From positions 35,943 to 99,942 of the forward strand of contig JAMNXU010000006.1 in NCBI GenBank assembly GCA_023623175.1: 64,000 nt of DNA, in the 5' to 3' direction. Under the pieces are notes generated by a model that ran no database searches, was not told where the DNA came from, and saw only the letters and a list, made by a program, of their open reading frames with translations. This document shows positions 23,295-32,857 of the stretch, piece after piece (within the stretch, counting starts at the first letter, position 1; every line of letters begins with the position of its first letter). A program made the translations under genes and the position numbers. This stretch comes from Bacillota bacterium. GTDB taxonomy: Bacteria; Bacillota; Clostridia; Acetivibrionales; JAMNXU01.

Positions 23295-23674
23295 ATGTTA
23301 CCAAAAATATCAAAGCTGTTTGTAACTAGGCAGGCAGTTTCGAGATGGGAAAACGGCGAAACTGTGCCAAATACAGAAACTCTCAAAATTATTTCAAAAA
23401 CATTCGAGATATCTATAAATACGCTGTTAGGACAGCCTCGCAACATGACCTGCCAGGTATGCGGCTCCCCCTGGATAACGAAGACAACCTCGGTCGTGAT
23501 GCGGACGGCACGGTAAATGACAAATACTGCAAATGGTGCTATATTGACGGAGTATACAAATATACGGATCTCGAAGATGTCATTGCAGATGTGGTGCTGC
23601 GCTGGAACTGGGGAACGCCTGAAGCAATGGCAAATTGGCTGAGAAACAAGCTTAAGTCGCTTGAATTTTGGTAA
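23295..23674 (+). pseudogene. Broken XRE-HTH plus zinc-ribbon regulator
   Basis: One frame gives K-L-F-V-T-R-Q-A-V-S-R-W-E-N-G-E-T-V-P-N-T-E-T-L, the C-terminal half of a Cro/C1 HTH, then M-T-C-Q-V-C-G-S-P. The frame then shifts by one, and the zinc ribbon continues as L-D-N-E-D-N-L-G, D-A-D-G-T-V-N-D-K-Y-C-K-W-C-Y-I-D-G, ending W-L-R-N-K-L-K-S-L-E. The N-terminal half of the HTH is gone. Intact relatives are HTH plus putative-zinc-ribbon proteins. Frameshift near 23455-23470. Confidence 0.8.
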
Positions 23675-23683
23675 AAACGATAA

Positions 23684-23711
23684 TGGGACAAGAGAACCGT
23701 CCCCGTGTCCC
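23684..23711 (-). repeat. Dispersed hairpin repeat unit G (single)
   Basis: One unit in minus orientation: GGGACAAGAGAACCGTCCCC then GTGTCCC. It is the right-most copy in the window; none occurs after 23.7 kb. Confidence 0.9.
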
Positions 23712-23722
23712 ACCAAAAACTG

Positions 23723-24663
23723 TTAATCTATTTTACCAACCAGGCACTTTGCAGCATCAACGATATACCTGGCCGTCAGCTCATATTTGTCCAGTAAAGC
23801 GCTGTAACTTCCGCTTTCCCCGAAGGAGTCCCTGATGCCGATTCTTTTAAGCGGAACAGGATAATTTTCAGAAAGGCATTCCGCCACGCATCCTCCAAGC
23901 CCACCGATGATCGTATGTTCCTCGATGGAAACTACGGCTCCTGTTTGCCTTGCATACCGGATTAGCGTGTCAGTGTCAATGGTTTTAAAGTCGGAAACTC
24001 CACTACGGCTGCGCTTATTCCCGCCCGCTCCAGTTCACCGGCGGCTTCAATTGCCTGGACAAGAAGGGTTCCGCTTACTGCGAGGGTTACGTCCTTTCCA
24101 TCCCTCAGTACTTTTGCTTTTCCTATTTCAAAGGACTCATCCCCGCCATGGCATGAAGAGACGTTTTCACGGGAGAGTCTTATGTAAACCGGGCCGTTGT
24201 GTCTCAGCATGGCTCTGACGGCTCCTCTTGCAGTTTCGACGTCCGATGGAACAAGCACGGTCATATTGGGCATTGACCGCATGACTGCCAGGTCCATAAC
24301 CGACTGATGACTTGCACCGTCGGCAAAATCAGAGAGTCCGGCATAGCCTCCAGCCAGTTTCACGTTCAGGTTATTGTACGCTACCAGGCTCCTGACCGGA
24401 TCGCCTGCGCGCAGCGTTACCAGGAAAGCAAAGGTGGACGCTACGGGTATCAGACCACAGGTGGCCATTCCGGCCGCTGCGCTGATCATATTGGCTTCCG
24501 CGATTCCAAAATTAAAAAACCGGTCCGGGTATTTTTCCGCAAATAGTTTTGTCTGCGTACTGCTTGAAACATCGGCGTCCAGGACTACCAGTTCCGGGAA
24601 TTCCTCAGCGAGCTCGCATAATGTCTCTCCGAACACTACTCTCATCGGCCTTTGAGTGATCAT
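23723..24663 (-). pseudogene. Transketolase C-terminal subunit, interrupted by a single-base frameshift
   Basis: The frame from 24663 encodes the pyrimidine-binding domain (V-V-L-D-A-D-V, then F-N-F-G-I-A-E-A-N-M, then G-A-S-H-Q-S-V-M-D) and runs into T-L-K-P-L-T-L-T-R and a stop at 23962. Shifting frame near 23980 restores D-T-D-T-L-I-R-Y-A-R-Q-T-G-A-V-V-S-I-E-E-H, I-G-G-L-G-G-C-V-A and R-I-G-I-R-D-S-F-G-E-S-G up to TAA at 23723, giving about 313 residues, the normal length of the C subunit of split transketolases. Loss of one G in a TTGGAC context explains it. With the N subunit it would transfer two-carbon ketol units using thiamine diphosphate. Confidence 0.9.
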
Positions 24664-24678
24664 GAATTCTTCAGCTCC

Positions 24679-25497
24679 TTAATCGCTAATCTTCAACTCC
24701 TTAATCGCCTGCTCATACTCTTCCTTAGAAACAGGCTTGCCGTGCCATATGGATTTGCCCTCCATAAACGACACTCCCTTGCCTTTCACTGTTTCGGCTA
24801 TGATTGCAACCGGACCGCAATGTTCAGCCGCTTCCCTGAACGCAGCGCAAAGCTCTGCCACATCATGCCCGTTACAGGTGATGACTTTCAATCCAAAGGC
24901 TCCGATCTTTTTTGCAAGGTCCCCCAAAGGCATTACCTGTTCTTCCGTACCGTCGAGCTGTACATGGTTCCTGTCAATGATAACCACCAAATTATCCAGG
25001 TTCCACTTGGACACAGACATCAGGGCTTCCCAGTTCTGTCCTTCCTGCATTTCCCCGTCCCCGCAGAGGACATAGACCTTGTATTTCCTTCGCTGCAATT
25101 TGGCCGCCAATGCCATTCCCACGCCTACCGAAATGCCCATTCCGAGGGAACCCGTTGACATTTCCACGCCGGGCAGCTTGAACATGCAGGGATGCCCCTG
25201 CAGGCGGCTCCCCAGTTGGCGCAAGGTTCCCAGTTCCTCGGGATCAATCAATCCTTTTCTTGCCAGGGTCGCATACAATGCCGGCGCGGCATGGCCCTTG
25301 CTCAGGATAAACCTGTCCCTGTCCGCCCAATTCGGGTCATCGGGCCTGTAATTCATGACCTCATCGTACAATACCGTCAGTATCTCTACACAGGAAAGGC
25401 TTCCGCCGCTGTGCCCGCTTCCGGCTTTATATATCATGCTGACTATTGTCGACCTCAGCTCCTGGGCGCTTCTTTTCATTTCCGATATATCCGTCAC
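24679..25497 (-). CDS. Transketolase N-terminal subunit
   Basis: A 272-residue thiamine-diphosphate-binding subunit: Y-K-A-G-S-G-H-S-G-G-S-L-S near residue 22, D-R-F-I-L-S-K-G-H-A-A-P-A-L-Y, G-S-L-G-M-G-I-S-V-G, and the ThDP motif G-D-G-E-M-Q-E-G-Q-N-W-E-A near residue 143. It pairs with the adjacent C subunit, 15 bp downstream. The frame is open 31 codons further upstream through a repeat, but GGAGGTGAACTT before GTG at 25495-25497 marks the start. It is the third gene of a sugar operon with two TIM-barrel isomerases, suggesting pentose or rare-sugar use. Confidence 0.93.
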   Translation of the reverse strand: MTDISEMKRSAQELRSTIVSMIYKAGSGHSGGSLSCVEILTVLYDEVMNYRPDDPNWADRDRFILSKGHAAPALYATLARKGLIDPEELGTLRQLGSRLQGHPCMFKLPGVEMSTGSLGMGISVGVGMALAAKLQRRKYKVYVLCGDGEMQEGQNWEALMSVSKWNLDNLVVIIDRNHVQLDGTEEQVMPLGDLAKKIGAFGLKVITCNGHDVAELCAAFREAAEHCGPVAIIAETVKGKGVSFMEGKSIWHGKPVSKEEYEQAIKELKISD

Positions 25498-25520
25498 AAG
25501 TTCACCTCCGTTTTTCCCCA

Positions 25521-25635
25521 AGCACCTGTTCGAGCATATTTTTTGAGCACATTTTTTTAAGCATATTTTTTGAGCATACCTTTTAAGCATATTTTTTGAG
25601 CATGTCTTTAAGCTTATTTTTTAAGAATATCTTTC
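25521..25635. repeat. 13-bp tandem array upstream of the transketolase N gene
   Basis: Eight or nine units of 12-14 bp variants of AGCATATTTTTTG run from 25521 to 25635; the dimer AGCATATTTTTTGAGCA recurs at 25533, 25560 and 25586, a 26-27 bp higher period. The array ends about 25 bp before the start codon and creates a spurious upstream reading frame. Confidence 0.85.
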
Positions 25636-25733
25636 AGGTATTTCTCCAAAACCCTTATCCATTTTTTGCCGGATTTCCACTGATATATTTCTCTTAAAAA
25701 CTCCCCAGAGTATATTAACTCCCAATCCCTGCT

Positions 25734-26573
25734 TTACAATTTTCCCCGCAGGCTTTTGTTGTATTGCTCAATCCTGGGCAGCATATACTCCGCCGCCTGT
25801 CTTGCAGCGGTGTCCGGGTCAGGCTTGGGCAGAATTTCAATGGAAGCCCACCCGTCAAATTTTATGATCTTCAGGGCGTCAAACACTTCATCGAAATTCA
25901 TATGCCCCTGTCCCGGCGCCAGCCGGTTTGTATCGGCAAAGTGAATGTATTTGATAAATGGACCGTTTCGTACCAGGCTGTCTCCTATTTTGTCATCCTC
26001 TATGTTCATATGGAAGAGATCCGGCATCAGTCCCACGTTTTTGCTCTTCAGTTTTGAAATCAATGCGGAACCTTCGTCCAGATTGTTTATGAAATTGATT
26101 TCGTACCGGTTCACCGGTTCGATTATGATTGTGACATTCTTTTTAGCCGCAACGTCACAAATCCGTTCCATTGTCTCGACGAAAAGCCTTTCAGCCGCAT
26201 CACGGGTCTGCCCTGGAGCAACAAAACCCCGGACCCGGCCAACATTGACCATTACGCCCAAATCCCCGGCCAGCTCTACAAGACCTTTAAAAACTTCCAC
26301 CGCCTCATCCCTCACCTTTTTGTCCCCGTGGGTAAAATACAGCCCCAGGGCGGCAAAGACCTGTCCCGTGCTGATGCAGCTGACCTCCAGGTTGTACCTG
26401 GAAAGCCACCCGGATAACTCGGCGGGATTGATGTCCTGCGCCGTTTTCAGCGCCAGTTCCACTCCATGGTAACCGAGCCGGGAAGCTTTACGCATGGATT
26501 CTTCGAATCCCCTCCACACGACAAAGGCAGATGGAGGCGCATTGCTCCCGGCTATTGCTACTGAAAGCTTCAT
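25734..26573 (-). CDS. Sugar phosphate isomerase/epimerase (xylose-isomerase-like TIM barrel)
   Basis: A 279-residue AP-endonuclease-2-type TIM barrel. Visible strand motifs: Y-H-G-V-E-L-A-L near residue 32, I-I-I-E-P-V-N-R-Y-E near 150, L-M-P-D-L-F-H-M-N-I-E near 180, Y-I-H-F-A-D-T-N near 207 and A-S-I-E-I-L-P near 245; the Glu, Asp, His and Glu of these form the usual metal site. Family members isomerise or epimerise free or phosphorylated keto-sugars. Start chosen at the ATG following GAGGAAGGGAAC; the frame extends 13 codons further. Second of four genes in an operon with transketolase. Confidence 0.88.
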   Translation of the reverse strand: MKLSVAIAGSNAPPSAFVVWRGFEESMRKASRLGYHGVELALKTAQDINPAELSGWLSRYNLEVSCISTGQVFAALGLYFTHGDKKVRDEAVEVFKGLVELAGDLGVMVNVGRVRGFVAPGQTRDAAERLFVETMERICDVAAKKNVTIIIEPVNRYEINFINNLDEGSALISKLKSKNVGLMPDLFHMNIEDDKIGDSLVRNGPFIKYIHFADTNRLAPGQGHMNFDEVFDALKIIKFDGWASIEILPKPDPDTAARQAAEYMLPRIEQYNKSLRGKL

Positions 26574-26749
26574 GTTCCCTTCCTCCATAAAATTACTTTC
26601 AGTGATATTCACCGATTAATAAAACCCACAATATCACCGTTGTTCGAGGGCGGCTGGAAGATCGTCGTCAACCGCGGGGGCCCCTCCCGGCTCAGGAGTA
26701 CCCGTGGTTCAGTGTATATCCGTCCAAAACCACTATCCTCGTGCCAAAA

Positions 26750-27661
26750 CTATAACCTCGCCCAGGCAAGGTTCAAAGTTCTTTTTGCGTTGGCGACTAC
26801 CAAATCCGAATCCTCGTCTCCGAAAGGCTTCACTTCAAAGCTGACGATCGGCGGATTTTCCCTGTTCAAAAAGCCTATATCCTTCAGAACCCTCAGGAAT
26901 TCCACCATTTCTTCCACGCCGTTTTCGCTTCCGGGGAATCCGAACCTTGGATGCAGATCGCCGTATCCCGGCATCGAAGGATCCTTAACAACGCAATTGC
27001 CGAGATGCGCATGGACGAGGTAATCCTTCACAGGCAGAATTGCCTCTTCCGCTGTTTCCCTGATCAGCGGCAGGTGGCTCAAATCTACCAGGAGTCCGAA
27101 GTTGTCAAACTCAGCGATGATTTCCTTCGCATATTTGGCAGCAAGGATTGCGGGTCCCACAAGGCTCTTTTTATCAATGTCATAGTCAAATACCTCATGG
27201 ACAACCATCATGTTCCCTTTTGACTTTGCATAGCTGCAAAGTTCTTTTGTCGATTCTATCAATGCCCTGTAGGCTTCTTCCTTTGTCTCTTCGGTGTATT
27301 TGCCGCTGAGGAACGCAAAACCAACCGCATTCATTTCATAAGCCTCGTCAATCAATTGCTTGCAAAAGGCAACGGCCTTCTGCCTGCCCTCTTCGTTTAC
27401 ATCGTTGATATTGAGCCCGCTGCCAAGAAGCTGCGGCTGCGCTGAGAAAGCAACCGTCATGCCCGCGGTTTCGAGCATTTTTTTGACTTTCCTGCGAACG
27501 TTGGGATCCTTAATCGTTGTAATTTCAATTGCATTGAAATAATCATCCCGGGCTATTTTCCCGACTGTTTCCAGTATGGGGCCTTCTCCCTTCACTGTCT
27601 CGGGATAGGCCATGAAATGTATCAGCCCGACTTTCATGTAATTAAAAATGGATTCCTGCAT
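26750..27661 (-). CDS. Sugar phosphate isomerase/epimerase family protein (first gene of sugar operon)
   Basis: A 303-residue TIM barrel of the same superfamily as its neighbour: F-N-A-I-E-I-T-T-I near residue 40, M-M-V-V-H-E-V-F-D-Y-D near 150, F-G-L-L-V-D-L-S-H-L-P near 190, Y-L-V-H-A-H-L-G-N-C near 215 and P-I-V-S-F-E-V-K-P near 275. The H-x-H-x-G-N and V-D-L-S-H features resemble 3-dehydro- or inosose-type isomerases but do not fix the substrate. Start follows AGGAGTGATTTTAA. The intervening 175 bp to the next gene holds no ORF. Confidence 0.85.
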   Translation of the reverse strand: MQESIFNYMKVGLIHFMAYPETVKGEGPILETVGKIARDDYFNAIEITTIKDPNVRRKVKKMLETAGMTVAFSAQPQLLGSGLNINDVNEEGRQKAVAFCKQLIDEAYEMNAVGFAFLSGKYTEETKEEAYRALIESTKELCSYAKSKGNMMVVHEVFDYDIDKKSLVGPAILAAKYAKEIIAEFDNFGLLVDLSHLPLIRETAEEAILPVKDYLVHAHLGNCVVKDPSMPGYGDLHPRFGFPGSENGVEEMVEFLRVLKDIGFLNRENPPIVSFEVKPFGDEDSDLVVANAKRTLNLAWARL

Positions 27662-27808
27662 TTAAAATCACTCCTGTATTAAAACTCTAAGTTAATTTTT
27701 ACTAATGTCTATGATTCTATAATAGCATTTACTTTTTAATGTGTCATATGTTGTAATGGTTTTTCGAATTGTCCCCTGCCACGAGGGAACATTTGAACGG
27801 TGCAGTGA

Positions 27809-28930
27809 TCACTCAAATTTACCGTTTCTGCAGATCAGCATCGGCAGCTTGTCAATATCGGTTATCATCGCTCCGCCCCCGTCAAAAGCAATATGCCTGC
27901 CTATACCCTGGTAGCCTTTCTTATCGTGCAGCGCCTTTGCAATCTTTTCAGGATCACCGGAATTAATTCTTGCCGCGGTATCCACGATAAGCCGCACCAT
28001 ATCGTAACCCTGCACGGCCCATACGTCCGCTTCCTTGCCGTATTCCTTCAAATATTTCGTTTTAAATGCCTTCAGCCTTTCATTGTCTTCCAGGACCAGC
28101 GTCGAGGGCACTGCCATTTTTTCGGCAATCTCTCCATACACTTCGAGGGCGTTGACGCTGTTGAAAACAGGTTCCCCGAGAACAGCGATGTCCTTGTCCC
28201 TGGCGCGGAGCATCCTCAATATTTCAAAAGCGCGGTCAACGCCATACTGGGAAATAACGACGCAGTCCACGTCCAGCGCCTGCCAGCGGGCGTAAATGCT
28301 GTCAAAATCGTTTTCCGAGGCGATGGAAGGCACATAGTCCACAACCTTTGTACCCGTGTTCATGAGCGCGAGCTCAAAGGCCGTAACTAGCTCTTCCTGG
28401 GATTCCAGTCCGTTATGGTAGACCGCTATGCGTTTATAACCCTGCTTAACAGCGTAAGCGGCCATTACCTTGCCCAGGTCTGAAAAGGAGGGGTAAGCGC
28501 AAAAGAGGTAGGGATTCCCCCTGCTGAACAGCATATCATATGCGCCGTAGGGAAATAACACAATCTTGCCGCTTTTGGAGATAATGTCGGCTGTCGTCTT
28601 GGAAACATCAAAGTCCTGCAAATTGAATACCGCTGTTACCCTGTCGTCCTTAGCTTTTTCGGCTACTTCCACCCCCTTTTCATAGAGACCTTTATCGTCG
28701 ATGATCTCCGCCTCGGCAAAAAATCCTTTTTCGCGATATTCCCCGTTTACATCATTTACCGCCATCTGTACGCCGTTGATAAAAGTCTCGTCCGATATCA
28801 GCCATTCCGCATCGGCCAATATCGGGATATAAATATTCTTTCGGGAATTTTTACCGTTGCCGCCGCATCCGTTAAGCGCCAGGAGCGGTATAGCCAGTAA
28901 AAATATTAATTTATACACATGCTTTTTCAT
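27809..28930 (-). CDS. Lipoprotein substrate-binding protein, branched-chain amino acid (Leu/Ile/Val) type
   Basis: A 373-residue type I periplasmic-binding-fold protein with a lipoprotein signal (M-K-K-H-V, hydrophobic stretch, lipobox L-A-L-N-G-C). Internal motifs V-N-D-V-N-G-E-Y, A-V-F-N-L-Q-D-F, K-R-I-A-V-Y-H-N-G and V-W-A-V-Q-G-Y-D-M-V-R match the Peripla_BP_6 group that feeds ABC transporters or senses amino acids and amides. No permease or ATPase follows, so it may act with a distant transporter or as a sensor. The frame is open 21 codons upstream into a tandem repeat; the Met before the signal peptide is the likely start. Confidence 0.85.
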   Translation of the reverse strand: MKKHVYKLIFLLAIPLLALNGCGGNGKNSRKNIYIPILADAEWLISDETFINGVQMAVNDVNGEYREKGFFAEAEIIDDKGLYEKGVEVAEKAKDDRVTAVFNLQDFDVSKTTADIISKSGKIVLFPYGAYDMLFSRGNPYLFCAYPSFSDLGKVMAAYAVKQGYKRIAVYHNGLESQEELVTAFELALMNTGTKVVDYVPSIASENDFDSIYARWQALDVDCVVISQYGVDRAFEILRMLRARDKDIAVLGEPVFNSVNALEVYGEIAEKMAVPSTLVLEDNERLKAFKTKYLKEYGKEADVWAVQGYDMVRLIVDTAARINSGDPEKIAKALHDKKGYQGIGRHIAFDGGGAMITDIDKLPMLICRNGKFE

Positions 28931-28997
28931 ATCGCTGTCCAGGCCCTCCGATTTTCCCTTAAATAAACTTTGCCGGATAAAAACTGCTTTCATCTAT

Positions 28998-29110
28998 AAA
29001 AACTCTCTTGAGCAATAAATAAAAACTTTCTCAAGCAATCAATAAAAACTCTCTCAAACACTCAATAAAACTCTCTTAAACACTCAATAAAACTCTCTTG
29101 AGCAATCAAT
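28998..29110. repeat. 22-23 bp tandem array, five contiguous copies
   Basis: Units of AAAAACTCTCTTGAGCAATC-AAT type occupy 28998-29020, 29021-29043, 29044-29066, 29067-29088 and 29089-29110, with two to five differences each. It ends about 68 bp before the lipoprotein start. Confidence 0.9.
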
Positions 29111-29207
29111 AATCAATTCGCACTGCTTAATAAGCATATTTCAAGCTGCACGACTCATCTACCAGGCTACACAACCTGTTTTAGCGTCTCTGTCTCTTTA
29201 CCTGTAA

Positions 29208-31379
29208 CTAAACAACCTGCCTTTGCGCGAACTCATAAAACAACCCTTTCTTCTCCATGAGTTCCTCGTAGCTTCCCTCTTCCACGATCCTGCCTTCGTC
29301 CATGACGAGAATACGGTCACAATCCTTTACCGTTGACAGGCGGTGGGCAATGATAATCCTGGTGCACCCCAGCCGGGCCAGGCTTTCCGTGACATGCTTC
29401 TGGGTAATATTGTCCAGCGCGCTCGTAGCTTCGTCAAAAATCAATATTCTAGGTTCCGATACAAGCGCCCTGGCAATGAGCAGCCTCTGCTTCTGGCCGC
29501 CCGATATGCCTCCGCTGCCCTCGCTGATAAAAGTATGCATCCCCATTGGCATAGCCTTTATGTCTTCCTCGATGCCTGCAAGGCGCACGGCCTTCCAGGC
29601 GTCATCCATGGTACTACAGGGCGAAGTGACAATGATGTTTGAAAATATATCGCCTGCAAACAGCTTGCCGTCCTGCAGGACAATCCCTATACATTTCCTC
29701 AGCGTTCGCACGTTGAGGGTTTCCAGGTTATAACCGCTGTAATAGATCGCTCCCGCTTCAGGTTTCTCAAAACCAAGGAGCAGCCTCACAAGCGTGGACT
29801 TCCCGCATCCGCTCCTGCCGACAATGGCCACGTATTCCCCGGACCTCACCCTGAAACTAAGGTTGTCAAGTATCACGGGCCCGTCCTTTTCATAACGGAA
29901 GGTGATGTTTGAGACTTCCAGGTCCCCGGTAAGACTCGTTACTATTTTTTTGCCTTCTTCTGTTTCCGGCTCAGCGTCAAATATCGGTTTCACCATTTCA
30001 TAAAGCGGTTTTATGTCCGCCATGGACGATGTGGCAACTCCCGCGAGAGACATAATGGCGCCGCTGACCAGGCCATAGGCCGTGTTAAACGCAATGTAGT
30101 CCGACTGTGAAATACCCTGGGTGCCTGCAAGGTAATATATAAGAATTGATCCTCCCAATGCGATTGCGCCGGATAAAGCGGTATTCAGCCGGATAAAAGC
30201 CGGTGGCGAATAGGTCAGCCTGCCGATTTCCTTATATTCCCCCGCCCATTTGGCAAAGGCGCGTTTCTCTGCCCCCGCAAGCTTTATCTTCTGGATTCCG
30301 CAGAACAATCCGAACACCAGGCCGTTTAACTTGGCAGACAGCCGCATTCGTTTTTTCGAAAGATTCTGCCGCAAAATACCGGTTAAAACGGTAAAGGCAA
30401 GCATGGAAACAAGCACGAAAATGCCCGGTGCCGCAAGGGATGGCGCAAAACCTGCCATCTGGAATATGTAAATAAATGAAAACAACGCCGAAAGCGCCGT
30501 AGTCAGCGCCGTATCTGAAAGCAGCATGCTTATCCTGTTGATGCACATGGCGCGCTCTCCCAGTTCGCCCGATGAGTAATCCTTGAAAAATGCCACGGGC
30601 AGCGAAAGTATCCTCGCAATTGTTGCCGCCTGCACCTGGTAATTTATTTTGAACCTGAGTCTCATCAGGATAAGGCTCCTCGCAATGCCAAACAGCGACG
30701 AACCTGCGGCTGCCCCGAAAAGAAGCGCCGCCATGGGAAGCACATCGCTTTTTACACCGCCCGGGATCACGCTGTCAAATATCTGCTTGTTGATAAAAGG
30801 CGTAAAAAGGCCTAGTAACGTCACCAGCAAGGTAGCTCCCAAAACATATGCAAAGTCTGTTTTAGTCAGGGAATCAAGTATGAATCGCGCAAGGTCGGAA
30901 AAACGCAGCTTTCTCCGAGGCAAGGCCCGGTAGAAGCAGAACGCTTCGTCCTCCAGTTTACGGCAGGTCCTGGCGTTTACTTTCACCGTCTTTTTCAGTT
31001 CGCTGTCATAATACATGTAACCTGACAGCAGCCCCGGAAGTATTGCCACCGTCTCTCCTGACTTAGTGGCGCCGAGAAACGGCCCTGTGGCATTTTTCCA
31101 CCACTTTCCCGTCAATTTTACGCGCCGGCTCATTACACCCGTTGAATCCAGGATATATTCAAGCAGTAAGTTCACATCCTCTGTCCCTTCCGGGATATCA
31201 GGCGCCTTGACTCCCAGGCAGGACAAAACATCCTCTATTGCGCTCGAAACAGCTTTTCTGTCCTCCCCGGCATGCAGTCTGCTTCTTTTGCCGAATATGG
31301 AGGACAAATCCCGGTAAGCGTTACGCATTGCTTTCCTGTCATTTTCCTTCCGTTTCGAAAGCTGTTCACTGAATGACAT
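29208..31379 (-). CDS. NHLP-type peptide export ABC transporter, permease/ATPase without peptidase
   Basis: A 723-residue protein: a cytoplasmic N-terminal region (residues 1-165), a six-helix exporter domain (about 165-455) and an ABC ATPase with Walker A G-R-S-G-C-G-K-S, the signature S-G-G-Q-K-Q-R and Walker B I-L-I-F-D-E-A-T-S-A-L-D. The layout matches the second ATPase subunit of NHLP bacteriocin export systems, which carries no C39 peptidase. With the truncated partner and the HlyD-type adaptor upstream it would export Nif11-leader peptides across the membrane. This gene looks intact and lies 75 bp after its partner. Confidence 0.88.
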   Translation of the reverse strand: MSFSEQLSKRKENDRKAMRNAYRDLSSIFGKRSRLHAGEDRKAVSSAIEDVLSCLGVKAPDIPEGTEDVNLLLEYILDSTGVMSRRVKLTGKWWKNATGPFLGATKSGETVAILPGLLSGYMYYDSELKKTVKVNARTCRKLEDEAFCFYRALPRRKLRFSDLARFILDSLTKTDFAYVLGATLLVTLLGLFTPFINKQIFDSVIPGGVKSDVLPMAALLFGAAAGSSLFGIARSLILMRLRFKINYQVQAATIARILSLPVAFFKDYSSGELGERAMCINRISMLLSDTALTTALSALFSFIYIFQMAGFAPSLAAPGIFVLVSMLAFTVLTGILRQNLSKKRMRLSAKLNGLVFGLFCGIQKIKLAGAEKRAFAKWAGEYKEIGRLTYSPPAFIRLNTALSGAIALGGSILIYYLAGTQGISQSDYIAFNTAYGLVSGAIMSLAGVATSSMADIKPLYEMVKPIFDAEPETEEGKKIVTSLTGDLEVSNITFRYEKDGPVILDNLSFRVRSGEYVAIVGRSGCGKSTLVRLLLGFEKPEAGAIYYSGYNLETLNVRTLRKCIGIVLQDGKLFAGDIFSNIIVTSPCSTMDDAWKAVRLAGIEEDIKAMPMGMHTFISEGSGGISGGQKQRLLIARALVSEPRILIFDEATSALDNITQKHVTESLARLGCTRIIIAHRLSTVKDCDRILVMDEGRIVEEGSYEELMEKKGLFYEFAQRQVV

Positions 31380-31454
31380 CGTTTCACTCCGTCCCTTTTC
31401 TTTCCCATTGGCTGTTCTTCAGGCAATTAAAACAGCTGTATCATTTGCCCGGCT

Positions 31455-32828
31455 TCAGTTGCTGATAAGCGTGACATATTTTCCGCCCATTCGTATCAGC
31501 TCTTCATGCGTGCCCCGCTCGACAACCTTCCCGTTGTCCAGCACTATTATCTCATCGCAGTCCCTGATGGTGGACAGCCTGTGGGCTATAATAATCAATG
31601 AAATCCCCCTCTTCCTGATTGCCTCCATGACGTCATACTCAGTTTTTACGTCCAGCGCACTGGTGGCCTCGTCAAGTATGAGTATGGAAGGCTCCTGCGC
31701 GAGGGCCCTTGCAATCTCAAACCTTTGCCTCTGGCCACCCGAGAAGTTCCTGCCGCCTTCCCTTATCACGTGGTAATATCCGCCCTCGCGTCGCATAATA
31801 TCTTCATGTATGCATGCATCCCTGCAGGCTGCCACAACAGTCGCCTCATCAATGGACCTGTCCCACATCGTAATATTATTAAAAATGGTATCTTCAAAAA
31901 GAATAATATCCTGGTCAACCACGGCAACGGAGGCTGTGAATATTTCACGGTCTATCTCGTCCTTCCGCAATCCATCAAAACGGATTTCTCCCGCCCAGGG
32001 GGCATACAGCCCGGCGATCAGCTTTGCCAGCGTTGACTTGCCGCTGCCTGAACCTCCCACAAAGGCCACGCTGCCGCCGGGTCTCAGGTACATTGAAAAA
32101 TCTTCGATCAGGGGAGCTGCCAGCTTGTTGTATCCAAAGGTAATCCGGTCAATTTTCACTTCTCCCGAAAGCTTCCGGGCCTGTTTTATCTTTACTGCCA
32201 CCTTGTACCGGTCAGCTGCGCCTTCATTATTGTCCGTCGCATTTCCCTCTAAATCCCCGTCGTCGGGAACATCGGTCCTGTAACTCATTACGTCTTCCAC
32301 GCGCTCCATGCGCGAACGCATTTCAATAAAGGACTGTCCCAGCCCGACAAACTCATTGACCGGGGACAGGAAGGAATACAAAAATCCCTGGAATGCTATA
32401 AGCATGCCGATTGTAAATTTACCGTCAAGGATCAGGTAGACACCCGTGGAAAGGACGGCGATATTTGCCATCTGCTGCAGCAGCGGCGGAATCATGTTAT
32501 AATACAGGTTCGCCCTGGAAAAGGCCTCGAGGGTGTTTCCATGCTTTGCGAAATAGCCGGCCCAGCGTCCAAAAAAGCCGCTTTCCGCTCCCGCCGCCTT
32601 AATTGTCTCTATCATTTCAAAGCCCGAAAAGGTTACTCCGGCGAGCCGGCCCGCGTCACGTTCCATGACCCTGCTCATATTGGCAAGCTTTTGGGCCACC
32701 AGTTTCAAAATAAGCATGTTTGCCACTGCCGCGCCTATGGCGATGAGCGAAAGCACGAGGCTGTACCGGAGCATTGCCGCAAAGGTCTCCATCTGCATAA
32801 CCAGCGGAACTTTGGCTATTCCGCGCAA
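31455..32828 (-). pseudogene. NHLP-type exporter peptidase/permease/ATPase, N-terminally truncated
   Basis: The 457 residues cover only the distal half of the exporter domain (I-E-T-I-K-A-A-G-A-E-S-G-F-F, G-M-L-I-A-F-Q-G-F) and the ABC ATPase (G-G-S-G-S-G-K-S, F-S-G-G-Q-R-Q-R, I-L-I-L-D-E-A-T-S-A-L-D). Full-length members have about 700 residues and begin with a C39 peptidase that cuts after the leader Gly-Gly; that peptidase and the first membrane helices, about 250 residues, are missing. Only a TTG starts the frame, directly after a TGA, and the HlyD gene ends 30 bp upstream, so a deletion has joined the two genes. Leader cleavage must be done elsewhere, or the system is dead. Confidence 0.85.
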
Positions 32829-32857
32829 AAAGCATCACCAGCCTTGTCTGCCTCACA

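Noticed and set aside
25498..25590. Upstream extension of the transketolase N subunit (K-K-C-A-Q-K-I-C-S)
   Set aside because: Encoded by the 13-bp array; a ribosome binding site points to the GTG at 25497.
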